Source: Gaeumannomyces sp. JS-464 (taxonomy: Eukaryota > Ascomycota > Sordariomycetes > Magnaporthales > Magnaporthaceae). From it: a stretch of DNA of 64,000 nucleotides. The notes below the pieces were generated by a model. That model ran no database searches. It was not told the DNA's origin and worked only from the letters and a program-made list of their open reading frames with translations. Made by a program: the position numbers and the translations under genes. Shown piece after piece: positions 1 through 14,000 of the stretch (within the stretch, counting starts at the first letter, position 1; each line of letters begins with the position of its first letter). Location: assembly GCA_002197995.1 (NCBI GenBank), contig NGZR01000007.1, positions 454,399 through 518,398 of the forward strand, given 5' to 3'.

Positions 1-1366
1 CACAACACCCACCCATATCGCGCCATTCGAGGTGGAATTGGTTTTTTTTTTCCCCTCGACTTTCTCGGCATCAATCCTCAGCCGTAATAGCCTAGAGCAA
101 AGCAAAGCATGGTCGGTGTTTGTCAATAACACCGCGGCGAGCCGTCCAATCACGTCCCTTTATTTCTCATCCTCTTACACAATGCCGTCCAAGCGACGTG
201 CTTGGGGTTGACCGAACCATGACGCCATGGCTCCCTCGCTCCGACCAATGCTGCCCCAGCGTGGAGGCTGACTGGCTGCCTCGTGGCTGCCCGCTATGAA
301 AGACGTTGGGTCTGGGCTGGGCTTGGCCTAGCTGGGCCGGGGCTGGGGCTGGCTTGGCTGGTTGGCTGGTTCATGCTGCCCCCTCCCTGTTATCGTCGCC
401 ATTCTCTCTCTCAGGGATGGTGGTGGTGGTGGTGTTGCATGCACTGAACGAGAAGCGAGGGGTCGTGGTTGGATAAGGGGCTAGATCTTCAGCAACCCGG
501 CCGCATTGTACACGTACTTATCTGTTCCGCCAAATGCTGTACCTCGCTGAGCACCCAAAGTTGAGCTGATAGTTGACACCTCATTGGTTTTGTATAGCGT
601 ATGGGGGTACCGCGATTGCTACCACATATCCACGGGGAGAAAAATATACAGGGAAGAATACAGAAAAGATTGTAACAATGAGGGGATCCCAATTAGCTTC
701 GCCAGAACTGCAGACTTCTGTTCACCACCACCACGGCCGGTCAGTCGAACAGAAAGCTCCCACTGGCCCTACCCCAGATTGCCCCCCGAGAGACTACTGT
801 AGCACAAGGACAGGCGCTAGCCCGCTAGCAGAAGAGCCGGTTTGCCCCCATGCGTCGTCGTGCATCGACCTCCTGACTGGTCCCGGAGACATCTGGGCCA
901 GTGGGAGGGGGTGTTGCGACGCCGCCCCAACACTTTTTTTGATCTCTTATTATTCTGCTACCCCTCGCGATTCGACAACACCTGCTAAGTGAGCGGGGAA
1001 ATGTTGAGGGGGGGACGAGAATGGGATGGGCTGCTGTGCTGCCCCGTCAGGGTTTAAGCCTGGCATGGGCATGCGGCTCGGGGAGTGAGCCTATCGGCTG
1101 CCTGGGCCCGCTAGGTCGTTGAGAGTTTGTTTATCACTTGCTCGATGTCATTGGACGTCATGTCGAGTCCCGGCGTTCTGATATCTTGATATCCACGTCT
1201 CCGCTGCCCTGCCGACAAAGTCAACTTTAGATAGCAGGATATCCGTATCTCCCGAAGGTGCATGTCTTTCACAGCTTCCCTATCTCCGCATGTCAAATCG
1301 GCCCCTGCACCCGGATTGCCGAGTCGTACTCTCCCGGGAATTGCCGCCCTCCACCAGAGTAATGCG
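1..1366. other. Intergenic / window edge, no gene recognised
   Basis: No reading frame here resembles a protein family I recognise. The stretch has a poly-T run near 42-51, a GGCT-rich patch near 310-365 and a short GGT microsatellite near 418-435. It probably holds the 3' flank of the minus-strand RING/UBP gene that ends at 1367, plus flanking DNA of a gene outside the window. Confidence 0.5.
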
Positions 1367-3405
1367 TCACCTCTTGGCCCGCCCCTTGCCCTTCCCCTTC
1401 CGCCTCTCCTCGGCCGTCGCCGGCACGCTCGCCGAGCCCGCCTCCAGCTCTCCGGCCTCGACCTTGCCCTCGTTCTCGAGCTCCCTCAGCTTCTCCTGTC
1501 CCGAGATGAACATGGTCAGATCGCGGTTCATTTCCTCGAGCTCCGCCTTCTCGACCTTGAGCCGCTCTACCTCGCGCTTCAGCCCCTCGAGCTCGCCGTT
1601 GACGTGGCCGATCCGCTCCATGAGCCCCTCCCCGACCTTTTTCTCCTCCTGCAGCGTCCGGCCCAGCGATCGCGCCAGCTCCGCCGCTTTGTCCGCCCGC
1701 CGCCGCTCGCGATCTACGTCTCGCTCGAGAGAGGGTATGACCTCGCGCTCTAGTGCCGCATGCGCCGCCCGTACCTCAGAGAGCTGCCGTAGAGCGTCCG
1801 AGGCGGCGCTGTCCGCTGCCTCGGCTGCCGCCCCCGCTTTGGCCGCCTTATCGGCCGCCTTGCTGACAAGCTCCTCGAAGTAGACACGCTGAGACTCGAG
1901 CTGGCTTGTCAGGAGGTGCGTATACTCGAGCCCGATGCGGTCGAGTTTGGCTCGAGGCACCACGTCCTCGTCGTGGTTCTGATGCTGTCCCTCCGGACCT
2001 CCCCTCTCGTCCCGCTCCCCGCCGTTGTCTTTACCGCTCTGCGGTGCGACGCTATTGAGGTTGTTTCTGCTTTCCGGAGTCACGCCCACCCCCGCCGGCA
2101 GCTCCACCACCACCTTGCCCTCGCCCTTTTCACGTATGAACCGGTGCACCCACGTATCCCCCGCGTAGTCCCAGACGTGCTGTGTTTCCAGCTCGAGACT
2201 GAAGAATGCGCCGTCTCTTTCCCAATGGTCCTTGGCGTGCCCACCCCTGTACCGGCCGCACCCCACGTTGCCGCAGATGAGGCAGATCCACAGGTCCTCA
2301 GTTTCGTCGCACACACGGCATAGGTTGGACACACCCGCCCCGAAAGGCTCAGGGTGCTGACCGCCACTACCCGTGCCCGTTGCCGCCGCTGAGGACGAGG
2401 ACTGGTGTGGCCAGTATCGGTCGTGCTACCAGCAGACCCGAGTGGAGAAGGGTTCGTGGCTCTGCAGACGGGGCACCTGGACCCCTCCACGTCTGCAAAC
2501 AGGTGCAATGGAACACGTGCTGGCAGAGTATGGTCATGAGACCTGTTGTATCGTCCATGGGCTCGAGGCAGACAGGACATGTCGGCAACTCGGCAAGGTC
2601 GGCGGTCGGTGGCGGGGAGGGCCGCAGCGGGTTCGAGACGGAACCAGATGGGTCCTGGAAGCGGGCCAGCGGCTGTCTTCTCGGCGTCTCGACGGTGATC
2701 GATTTGACAAACGTAACGCGGCAGATCTCTGCCTATATATGGTTGTGTAATGTTTGCGCATCAGTTTCAAGTCGCTCCCAGCACCGAGCGGTTCAGTCGG
2801 GACGGACAGTGAATACTGAAGACGTACCTCGAGAGTGTTGAAGACCCTGCCGTCAAACTCGTTGCGCCACTCCCTCGCCCGCCCAGGGTCCTTGAATTTC
2901 ATGAGCACCATATAGCGGTTCGGCCGGCTCGTCATGACCATGCGGTAGTGGCTCACGTCGCCACGCCACGTCTCGCCCACGAACCCGACGAAGTCGCTCG
3001 GAGACAGATAGCTTGGCACCGCGGGGACGCATAGGATCGTCCCCTCGTCGTCTCCTGTGCCTGTGCCCTCGGCTTTGCCGTCTTCGCCCGTAGCATGTGC
3101 GCCATCCGCGCCTCCGCCGCCTCCGCCACCCTCCCTGTAGAGGTGCACGATGCCCCAGCCCACCGCCGTGTTCTTGGTCTCGAGTGGCGTGAACAGCGCT
3201 CTGGTCGCCAGTCCAGAGCCCCGAGGGTCGGTCCGAGCGACGCTGCGGGAGTAATCAGCGACCCTTGCCCGCCGTCGGCTCCAGACGGAGAAGTAGCCTT
3301 AGGTGCGGCCGCGCCGCTGCTGGGCGCCAGGTCCTCTGCCATATCCAAGCTCTCGATATTCACCCTGCCGAAGCGCCAGTCCCGAGCCGCCGTTTTGGGC
3401 CCGGA
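1367..3405 (-). CDS. BRAP2/ETP1-like RING and UBP zinc-finger protein (frame-broken)
   Basis: This is a probable E3 ubiquitin ligase of the BRCA1-associated-protein-2 family (yeast Etp1). In coding order I see an N-terminal DWRFGRVNIES motif, a BRAP2 RNA-recognition-like domain (AVGWGIVHLYRE, ILCVPAVPSYLSPSDFVGF), a RING-H2 finger (CPVCLEP...CQHVFHCTC...CPVCRA), a UBP zinc finger (CRVCDE, CLICGNVGCGRYRGGHAKDH), then a long Glu/Arg-rich coiled coil ending in a basic KGKGKGRAKR tail. This is the family's full domain order. An intron at about 2727-2827 (donor GTACGT, acceptor GCAGAG) joins NTLE to ICRVTFVKSI. Frame changes occur near 3207, 2480 and 2400, each consistent with one base missing in or near a G/C run. 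The true start is not resolved, because the frame is closed by a stop at 3406-3408. A short upstream exon or another frame break is likely. Confidence 0.85.
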
Positions 3406-4043
3406 TCAGGATGACGGCATGGTGGGGCTTTCGGCCCACAAAGCTCTGTTCCTCACTTTAGGTCCCCTCAGAAAACAAAATGGAAAGACCAGAGAGTAAG
3501 AGGAAAAGGAGACAAGAGATAGTAATGGAAAAGGATGTAAGAAATAGGAAAACATAGAAAAGACAGAAAAGGTGACGGGAAATAGTTAAGGAGACTTACA
3601 GGATAAGTTCGGGCAAGGGGTCCATTCCAATTAGAGTCATCAAAAGTGCACGTTTTTATTTGGGCGCCGTGACGCTCTGGCAGTGTGAGGTAACCAACCT
3701 TCACTTGACACCTTTGGGTTTGAGGAAGCCTCAGGCATCGGTTTCCGGGACCCACGGTAAATAAGCAGCGCTGGTTGATTCTCCTATCGAGTTTGTTGAA
3801 AGGCAAAAAGAAAGTGAGACCTCAAGCCAACTGGCGGGTTTACACGTGCATGATGGGAATAAAACGCAGACTGCACTCAAGAGTCTATTATGATGGCCCA
3901 GCGCCATGTGATGCCAGTGGCATCAGAACTATAGAGATCCGACGAGTTCCAAACACCCGGTCATCATGTTCATTACTGACCAAACCCGTAAAACGCCGAT
4001 CCGTGTCTCATGCTAGGCCCATCTTGATTCGGCCGCCGTCGCC
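3406..4043. other. Intergenic, no gene recognised
   Basis: This lies between the start of the BRAP2-like gene and the stop of polyubiquitin, both on the minus strand. It should hold the former's promoter and first exon and the latter's 3' UTR. A minus-strand open frame at 3468-3806 matches nothing I recognise and is low in complexity at its end. Confidence 0.4.
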
Positions 4044-5047
<1,004 letters not shown>

Positions 5048-8000
5048 GGCGACGGTGGTGTTGTGTTGTTGGTGACAGTGATTGATGATGCACGAGGGAA
5101 ATGGAGATGCGATCGGTCGCAGTTGATCCCGGTCGTTCAGATGGCGTACCAAAAGCAGATGCAGATGGCAGTCGGGGTATCGAGAGAAGTGTGTAGTAGA
5201 ATAGGTCGGGAGCGGTTGGGAGGAGCCGTGACAGGTTTAAATATCGGGGGTGTGCCAGCCTGACTGGGAGTGGAAGGACGTGGAAGGCCAACAGGCGAGG
5301 GGAATCCAATAGAGGGGCAAGGGAGCCTGGCGAGCGTGTGAGTGATGCATGCGAGGAAGGAGGCAACGACTGCTGCGGCATGACCTTGCCGTCTCGAACC
5401 ATTGAATGGGTGATTCATCAGCGATGGCAAATGCGTTCCAGAACCGGCTAGCAACCCCTGCATGCCAAACAGATAAGGAAGCTGCTGGGACCTCCGCTGC
5501 CTGCCCTGCTGACCGTCTCCATGTGTACTCGATACATCTGCGGTCGCCTGGATCAAGCGCCAGCCCCACCTCAGCGGCCCCACCCCCAGCTTGCCTGAGC
5601 GGCCCCAGCCACAGACTGGACGACGACTGCCCAACCAGGAAGCAGGTTCAGTCGGGCACTGAAAGGGCAGTTCTTTGTAATGCAGACGACTGACCTCGCC
5701 TCTGTATTTGCAGAATGTTCGGGGACATGCGGCGAAATAGACGGCGGGACGAAACGACCTGCGTAGGGGAGACAAAGGACCTTGGATTCTGTCAGAGAGG
5801 CGCCCGAAAAAAGGGAGCCCAGTCGGCTGGACCAGGTTGCCCTGGCCTTTGCGGCTGGGAACTCCGCCGAATGACCAAATTCCCCCGCCCCGACCAACCA
5901 CCCTGCCAATCCTTTCACGTTCAATCCACCTCTCGCGCTTTGCCCGCCAAGCATGGACTCTGCCTCGCGTCCTGCCTGAACCGTCCAGTTCGAGCCCTTG
6001 GCCTCTTCTCCCGGGCGTCTCTCCCACAGCCCAAACAAATCGCCTACTAGCAGTATCACGACGCAGAGCATCGAACTGGTAAAGGCTTCCATCGTTCCCA
6101 AAATACCCGTTCGATTTTTCTAGTCCTTGTCAACCCCTGCCGAGGAAGCTTTGATTGTCAGGCTCGAAGCCCCTGTCGCCTGACCCAGGAAAGCGGCATG
6201 CAAGTTCCGACAGGCAAGCTGTCAAGGGACTGGTTTGCCGTTTACCCTGTTCAAGCCCTTCTCGTCTCTTCCGCTCCTAGAGGTTGGCTATTTTGAACCT
6301 CCAGTTCTCCGGGCAGTTGAATGTGCTCCAACTGCTGTTATTTCAACTCAGCCCGATAGAGGGACGAGTTTCGGACCATGCTGACCCCTTGCGATACCGG
6401 CCGGCGAAGGTGCCGACGATTCATGCGCTTCGGCAACCGGTGGGCCGGGTCGCACTTGACGACGTCATTCGACCCGAATGTCCTGTTTGGCACCTCCAAC
6501 TCGCAACTGAAGCACGCAACGCCAATTGTGACATTTTACCCTTGAGCGGATGTCCGATGTCCCCCTCCTTTGCTTGCGTGATTTCCCATCTAAGAAAAGC
6601 AACAATACCCGGTCATCATGCCTGCGCGGGTGGTGGGTGGGTGTGATGGCCGGCAGGTAACGTTAACTAATCCTCCGGGCCTCAGTTCCTCCATCAGACG
6701 TCTGCCTACACGCCGAACCGCCGAGAGCCTAACCCGGCCCAACCGGCATTCCACGCGCCGGCTCGCCAGGCGGGTAACCGCGCAGACAAGCAGACTCACT
6801 GGCTGGCAATTCCAAGTGTAACTGCGACAAGCCGTGCTGCTTTGGGGCCTCTCCAAGCGCGCTGCCGTAAAAAAAAAATTAATTAAAAAATAAAAAAAAA
6901 AAAATAAAAAACACCTGCCGGACCGCAAGACACCGCGATTCTATCCATGATGTCTCGTCCCGGGAGGGTCCGGGTCACTGCAGACGGGCGTCTAGGCCAG
7001 AACAGTGCGGCGGGCCATTGACACGACATCACCGCTTCGATGCAATGCGACGCCAAGAGGGGGGCGCCGGCACCATTCCAGACTGGGACACACCGCTAGA
7101 ATTGGGGTGGATGCCCCTCTGACCACCATCTCCGTCGATGCCGTCTCTCCATGGTACCACCTCAGAACAGTGTGCACTCGTCGGGTGCTGACAGGGGCAT
7201 ACATACATTCCACGTAGCATATGCCAAAGTCCTCTCTCATGATGATAGAATTGTATCATCTTGATGCGCGAAACGGGCGTGATCATTGCATGGCTGGCTG
7301 CATTGTCACGGCAATGTCGTATCGGGAACCTGCGGTGAAGAGCGTGGCACACGCACTCAGCAGGGGAAACGACCGGATCAATGTAGTAGGAAGCAAAAAA
7401 AATTCAACCTTGGATTCGCTCTAGGTAATGGTCTTTTCTTTTGTCTTGTCTCTCCAGTGCGCAAGAAAATGGGCGGCCGGATCTAGCCCCTCCGAGCGAT
7501 CGGAGATATTCCTGGTCTTTTCCAATGTCCCAAGATCCAACAAAGAAAAAAGACTGCCAAGGCGATCTGCCGTGTTGAGGCAGTGAGCAGGAAACAGTAA
7601 AACATCGCAATATCCTCTCGTGCTTTGTCGTGATAAGACCATGTCGTCAGGGTCATCATCAGAACGCCAGATCCAATGCTCGCATATATCTATATGCTTT
7701 CTGTACTCATCCCGCTTAAACTTGCTGTGTCTCGTGAAGAGGGAAGTAAAAGGCAAAGGGGTAAAAAAAACCATACTAAACCATCATTCCGGAATTCCGT
7801 GTCCTCTGCGGCACCGGCGTCATCAGGTAGGTTATGCCTAGGGGCAAAATGAGTGACAAAGGAAAGTATCAAACTAGATAGGAAAAAAGCAGTAAAACAT
7901 AAAAAGCAGATATCCAAACCCAGTCATACAATTCATATGAAAAATAGATCATCAAACTTGTAGACAAAAAAATAAAGAGTGAGGTCGTGAAGTGCTCCCG

Positions 8001-8357
8001 GCGCGAGGCCGTCATAGTATCGTTTGTGCGTGTCGTTGCGATGCTTCGTTTGGTTCCGGGGACCAGCCGTGAGTGAGTGCGTCGAAATCGTAGGCAGTTA
8101 AAAGATATCGAGGTCGAAGTGGAGGGAGAAACGCCGTCGCTCAATGGACCAAGACATGTGACAAAGGAAATGTTGACAAAGGAAAAAAGTGTTCGTAAAA
8201 AAAAAAAAAAAAAAAAAAGGGAAACTGCTCATGAAGCAGATCCTTGCCTTGAAGAATCGAAGACAACACTGGTATCGAGCCGAACAAGGCCGAAACCACA
8301 GACGATCGCATTAAGCGTTTCCCGCATTGGCGAAATCGTCCGGGTCGGGGATGAGTC
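5048..8357. other. 3.3-kb intergenic region: polyubiquitin promoter and 3' flank of the zinc-cluster gene
   Basis: No protein family is recognisable on either strand. The part next to 5047 should contain the polyubiquitin promoter and 5' UTR. An almost pure A/T patch (about 6868-6910) and an A-run near 8198-8218 stand out. The end near 8350 is the 3' UTR of the minus-strand regulator. Confidence 0.5.
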
Positions 8358-11027
8358 TTAATTGGCACGAATGACCAGCTTCGACAGGAACTTGTTCGAT
8401 AGCGAGTCAAAGTCGTAGCGGTCAAACTTCGCGTCCTGGCGGGTCCTCAGGTACGCCTCTGTAGTACATGTCAGCGGTCGGATCACAATAGGATGCCGAA
8501 GCGGGTGTTGGGAGTCGTGGGTTATTCTTACCATGCTTGATAACGTGTTGGCGCACTTCGGTCATGGCCTCGCAGACGGCCGGGTTATTGTTGAGCAGCT
8601 GGCCGTGGCGGCGCGTGTCCCAGTCGGTAAAGGCAGGGAGCTTCTGCGAGATGGCGTGGAAGAGGCCGACAATGACACCGACGGGCATCGACTCCATGTC
8701 GTTGCAGAACTTGTCGACGGCGATCGGGTCAGGGACGCGGTAGTGGCAGTCGAACTGCATCTCCTCCCAGACGCACAGGAGGATGGCAGCCAGCATGAAG
8801 ATTGTGGGCCAGTTCTTGAGGCGATCGCCGCTGTAGACGCTCGAGTACAGCGCCGAGAGCTCCTCGAGGATGTCCTTCTGCAGCTCACGCCACATGTCGG
8901 CCATGGCACACTTGATCTGGAAGTTGATCATGACGGGGGCGACGACCTTGCCGAAGTACTTGGAGTCCTCGTCGTCGATCTGGCCCTCAGCCATGTTCTC
9001 GGAGCCCTGCTGCTCGACGAGGGTGATGTGCAGCGTCAGGTTGTAGGCCAGCACCAGCTTGAGAGCCTTGCGGATGACGGGCGACTTCTCCTTGACGTAA
9101 AAGCGGTGAGCGGTCTTGAGGATCTCGCTGATGAAGGGAGTGCCGTCAAAGTGGTCGTCAACAAAGTTCTCCCACGACTGATCAATGTGCTTGTCGAGGT
9201 ACTCGTCGAGCGCGTCGATGCGGATGCCCTCCTGGCCGACATCGAGGCGCTCGGTGCGGATCTCGAAGTCGATGGGCTCCTGATCGGTCAGGTGAGACTC
9301 GACCCAGTCGACGTGGAAGCAGCTGTCGTCGGCGACGAAAACCTCGCGAACCATGACGGGTAGGCAGTAGCCGTAGCCGTGGGTGATCCACATGAGCGTC
9401 TCCTTCTGCGAGAAGCCCTTGACGTTGTAGACCGAGACACCGCGGTCGAGATGGCGCTCGTAGTCGGCCTTCCAGTCCTTCATGAAGTAGTTGACGTCCT
9501 TGATGTCAATGCGCGTGCACGGCACCTGCCAGAGACGGGCGTGCGACGGCTTGCAGCCAGCACACGGCTCGCCCTTGTCGCAAGTCTTCTTGAGGAACTT
9601 GCAGCGGAGACAGGCGCGGAGCTTCCTGATCTCGCTGGCCTGCTTCCTCTGGTCCGGACGGAGGGGACCCTTGCGGCGGCCAACCTTCTTCTCGCCCGTG
9701 CCGGCCTCCTTGCCGGTCGAGGTCCGGCGAATGACGGCCTTGGTCGGCTTGGCGATCGGGCTCTTGCGAGGGCCGGAGGAGCGGCGGGCAGGAGGCGAGG
9801 CCGACGAGGAGCTGGCACCGGCGCCGGAGCCGCTGGCTTGCGCAGGCCTACTTGACGGCGCGGCAGCCTTGATGGGCATGGGCCCCACGGCGGCTGCGGG
9901 GCTGATGATCTCTGTCGGCGCAGCCTGGTGGTGGTGGTGGTGCTGGTGGCCATCGCCGTGGAAGCAGTTGCGGTGAGCGGCAGTCGAGTCGAGAGTGTCC
10001 GACTCGGGCGAAAAGGGAGAGTACGGGAAGTTGACCTCCTCGTAGCTGCCAAACTCGAGCGAGCTGTTCCCAAAGTCGAGAGAGTTGCCGCCATCTGAGT
10101 TCGATGAGTCTGAGTTTGACCTCAAGTGCAGCGTCTGGCTGGGGTTGAAAATGGCCGTGTTCTGGACCTGCTGCTGGAAGGCCGCGGCGGCGCTCTCGTA
10201 GGCGGGGAAGTCCACGGTGGCCCAGCCGTTGTCGCTGCCTGACCCAAGCGAAAGAACCTCGAGGTACGAGTTGGTGGGCGAGTGGCTGCCCAGGCTGCTC
10301 ACGCGAGGCAGACCGTCGGTCTGCGCGTAGGTCATAGCAGCCGCGCCAAAGTCCTGCCAGTTCGCCATGCCCAGGCTCCACTGCATGGCCTGCTGGGCGC
10401 TGTCATCGACCGGGGAGATGCTGCTGAACGTCGGCTCCAGCTGAATGGCGGTGTCGAGGGCGGCCGTGGTGGTGGCAGGCAGATACTCGATCGCATGGGG
10501 AAAGTTGGCCTGCACGAACGGGTTGAAGCTCATCAGGGCCGCTGCTGTGTTGTCCTGGTACAGCTGCAGGTCCTGGGGACCTGGGTCTGCTGCGGCTGCG
10601 CTTGTTGTTGTTGCTGCTGTTGCTGCTGCTGCTGGAGGGCCCAGTCCGTCAGGAGCGGGTGGGCGGCAGTCTGGAACGGCGAGAGCTGGTGCTGGAGCGG
10701 ACTTGAGGCGGCGGAACTGTGGTGCCCCGGCGAGGGCGCCTGCGGCGAGTCCTCGGGCGACGAGACCGAGTGGCTCTGTGAGGTGGGCGAGTGCGTGCCG
10801 GCGACGGCGGCCACCGAGGCGGCCATGTCAAACGAGACCTGCCATGAGACGCCAGGGCTCTGGCGATTTGACTGTGACACGGGAGACATTGTGATGGGCG
10901 ACGCGGTCGTGAGGGCGGAGGAGGCTGCCGCGGTGGTCGTGTACTGCTGGTAGTTCTCGCGGGGGTCGTAGGCAAGCTGCTCTAACAAGACGACCTCTCC
11001 TCCAGCGGCACTGAAGTCAAAGGACAT
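8358..11027 (-). CDS. C6 (Zn2Cys6-type) zinc-cluster transcription regulator with polyQ tract
   Basis: The start MSFDFSAAGG at 11027 opens a Ser/Pro/Gln-rich N-terminus with a run of 11 Gln (DNA about 10596-10640). After a one-base frame break near 10568 it continues through MSFNPFVQANF into a basic, disordered region. Next comes a cysteine cluster, CLRCKFLKKTCDKGEPCAGC, followed by a sixth Cys 11 residues later: CX2C-X6-C-X5-C-X2-C-X11-C. The last spacing is longer than usual for Zn2Cys6 proteins. The helical C-terminal part has a WKADYERHL motif and no family I can name. An intron at 8531-8459 (donor GTAAGA) leads to a final exon ending LVIRAN at 8358. With one C restored at 10568 the total is 2598 nt, or 865 residues. 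It is probably a nuclear DNA-binding regulator; its targets are unknown. Confidence 0.8.
10596..10640 (-). repeat. CAG/CAA polyglutamine tract
   Basis: A mixed CAG/CAA run encodes about 11 consecutive Gln followed by AQPQQTQ in the N-terminal activation-like region of the zinc-cluster regulator. The frame break lies just after it, near 10568. Confidence 0.85.
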
Positions 11028-14000
11028 TCTGAACGAGGACCAGGGAGAAGGCGCTATCTTGCGGGTCGAGGGATTTGATAGTATTGTATCGGAACGGACC
11101 TGGACACCGCTCTTTCTGTCGGGATCTCGAGGGAGATCAGGGGCAGGTTTGAGCGAGGGTCAGGACTGATGTTGGGAGGAGGGGGAAAAGAGGAGGTCGA
11201 GGCCAAGGGGCTTGAGAAATCGGTTAGTGAGCGCCCCCTCGTGGAAGCACTGGCACACACACAGTCCGGCACGGCGACGGACGGCGTGGAGGACGAGGAC
11301 CAAAGGAGGGGAGGAGTGGGAGAGGGCTGCGGGACAAGACGTTTGTCCCCATGGGACGCAGCAGCGGCGGTCCCGCACCCGCAGGCGTGCTCCGAGGAAG
11401 AAGCGGTGAGCACGCATCTGCTGGCTCGCCAGCCCCCGGCACGACGTGCTGCAGCCACGCCCGCCCAATCAGCGCCGTCGCCGGCCTGCAAGACCATGGA
11501 GCACCACCGGCGGCGGGGGGGCCCGCCGGCCAATCAGGGCCCCCGGCTAAAAAACGCATGCTGTCAAGTGGCCACAGGCTTGGCCTGCGAAGCTCGCACT
11601 GTCACGGATACATGTCAGCCACCCCGCTCGCTCCCCCCTTTCCTGCCCAAGGCCTTCAGGGCCAGTGGGAGCACGATTAATTGACGGATGGGACGAAGTT
11701 GATGGGCGCAACTGCAAAAGTGGCACCGGACGCCAGCGCCAACCGCGGTACCATACCTCTAGGGCCACCCAACCCTGCAAGCCCTGACGGCCAGATCGCC
11801 TGAAGCGCCGGGAAGAGCCTGACGGAATGGGCTCTTGCAAGGTCTGCGCAGCATCGTCCATTGTTGCCTCGCCGGGGCTGGGCCGGGAAACAATTGAACA
11901 AATTTCCGAGGTCGCTTTGTGGCCTCTTCGCAGCTTGTCGATTCGGCTCAATTGTTGAGTTGAGCCCTCGAGGGGCTGGTGACTGGAGGCTGGTGTCTGG
12001 GGCTAACGCCGAGGACCAGCTAGCCCATCCCGTCCAGCTCAGGGAGCACGGATGGCGTATGAGATCTGCTCTGGGAGTGACGCCAAATCTGACGACGACC
12101 GAAACCCCCCCGGCTCGAGTATGGATTTGCAGCGCCAAGGGCGAGTAAGAAGAGACTCCATCAATGAACCCTTAATGCGCAGAGGCGTCTGCAGACTCTT
12201 CGTTGTTGTCTGGTTGCCCGCCGTCCATTGTCCCTTGACGGCGAGCACTTCCCCGGGGACTCTCCCCGCCGGCTCCATCGTTGTGCGTCGACAGCAAGCA
12301 CTCTTGCTTCGCCACTCTGGACCACAGCACCACGCCCAGGCAGCTTTTCTGACTGGCTACACCATCTGGGGACACATCAATACCGGTTACGGACTTGAAT
12401 CAATGTTGTGCCACGTCGAGGGCGGCTTGACATGGCCGGGGCTACTTGTGTGGGAGCGTCAGCAGAGACCCTTGTTGCGTGGTTGCAACTTTGCAATCGC
12501 AATATTGCACCCCGTTGAGCCAGCATCCCTCCTTTTGGCGGCGGGAGGGAGGGTCGGCAACGCCACTATCAAAGTCAATTGACTTCATCCTACCCACCCC
12601 GCGCCATGACGGATAGCCCGGCGGCAAAGCCGTTTGCTATGTGCTTTTGAGTATTTGCTTTGTCCAGCGCTTCTGTAATCTCTGATTTCTGAGAATTCAA
12701 TTGCCCTAATTGCCTGTGCGACCTGCATGTCGATCTTCAGCCTGTCTCACTTTGGATGCGTCAAACCCTCGGACGGGCGGACACACTTCATGTACTTCCG
12801 CCCAAACACCTGTCCCAGGTCGGCTGATGTTCTCTCCAACCCTCACTACCGGGGGGCGAAACCGCGCGAACGCACAACCCAACCAGCGTGTGCCAGGGAC
12901 GCAGCATAATGCACGCACAGGGCGACAGAAGTCCCTACACAGTGGATAAGAAATACTCCGACTATCCCACGCCCGGCATCCAGTGGTTGCACTCGGCTCA
13001 ACGGACTCCTCCAGGAGGGTCCAGTGGGAGCCAGCGGCTGGCTAGCTGGTCCTAGCTTGCCCACCAGTCCACCTCTGGGCCCACTCTTGCCTGCCGCTTT
13101 GCTCCTTGCAGGGCCCGAGCTGATGTTTCCCCACGTAGCCCTCCCTCAATATGCCGTCTTCGTGCCAATATGGTTGGAACCTCCCATGCTGGCCAGGCCC
13201 GTGCCACTGGAGGGGAAAGCTCAGCTGACGGGAACGGGATAGGCTAAAAATGAACAGGCTTAAGAGGAAAGCGTGTGTCCGTCCCCTTGCCTGGCCGGAC
13301 CAAGACACGGCTGCGACTGATCGAATAGGACCTCCTGGGTCCATGCAAACGCGTTCCCGCCGAACAGTCTAGGTGGTCGCTTGTCGGCGACCTGGAAGTT
13401 TGGTTCGTGATTTCCAGGTTTGCGCAGGACCCATGATGGCGGCTGGGTTTGCCCTGTTCAGCCAGCCGCCCGTCTCGGAAACGCGGGTAAGGTAAGCCAG
13501 CGAAGCCAACGACAAACAGGGGAAGCCGGGAAATCCTTATGCGATCATGGCGTTTGCCCTCCATCCTCCGATCCCCTCGACCCCTGGCTCTTGTTGTTCG
13601 CTCTTCTTTCTTTTTTAGCGAAGCCGCTTGAGTCGGTCAAAGGCTTCGAAGGCCTTGGTTGGCTGCGCTGGCCATCAACAATTGGAAAAATCGACGAAAC
13701 GCCCGCGGGGCCGAAGCGGGGTCTCTCTGCTTTTTTTTTTTTTCCCTCGTCCGGATCCTCTCCAGGTGGCGGGCCAATTGCAGCCAAAAGCTTCGCTCTT
13801 GACCGCCGTTACGGAGTATTAAAAAACCAAGACGAACTCGTTCCACATCAAATTCCTGTCCACGATCCACACGAGCGCGCATCGCCACTGCCCCTCTCAC
13901 TCTCCCCCGTCGGTGTTGGCGGCGACCAGCAAGGTTGCACCCCTGTCTGGTCCAGACCCTTGCGAGTTGCGACACTCCAGATGCCCGGCCACGTCGCCCG

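Noticed and set aside
3181..3300. A 44-nt intron in the BRAP2-like gene
   Set aside because: The donor would be poor (GTCTGG) and the size very small. One missing G near 3207 joins the frames more simply.
8533..9363. Plus-strand open frame of about 276 codons
   Set aside because: Antisense shadow of the zinc-cluster regulator, Val/Asp/Leu-rich as expected for the complement of GC-rich coding DNA.
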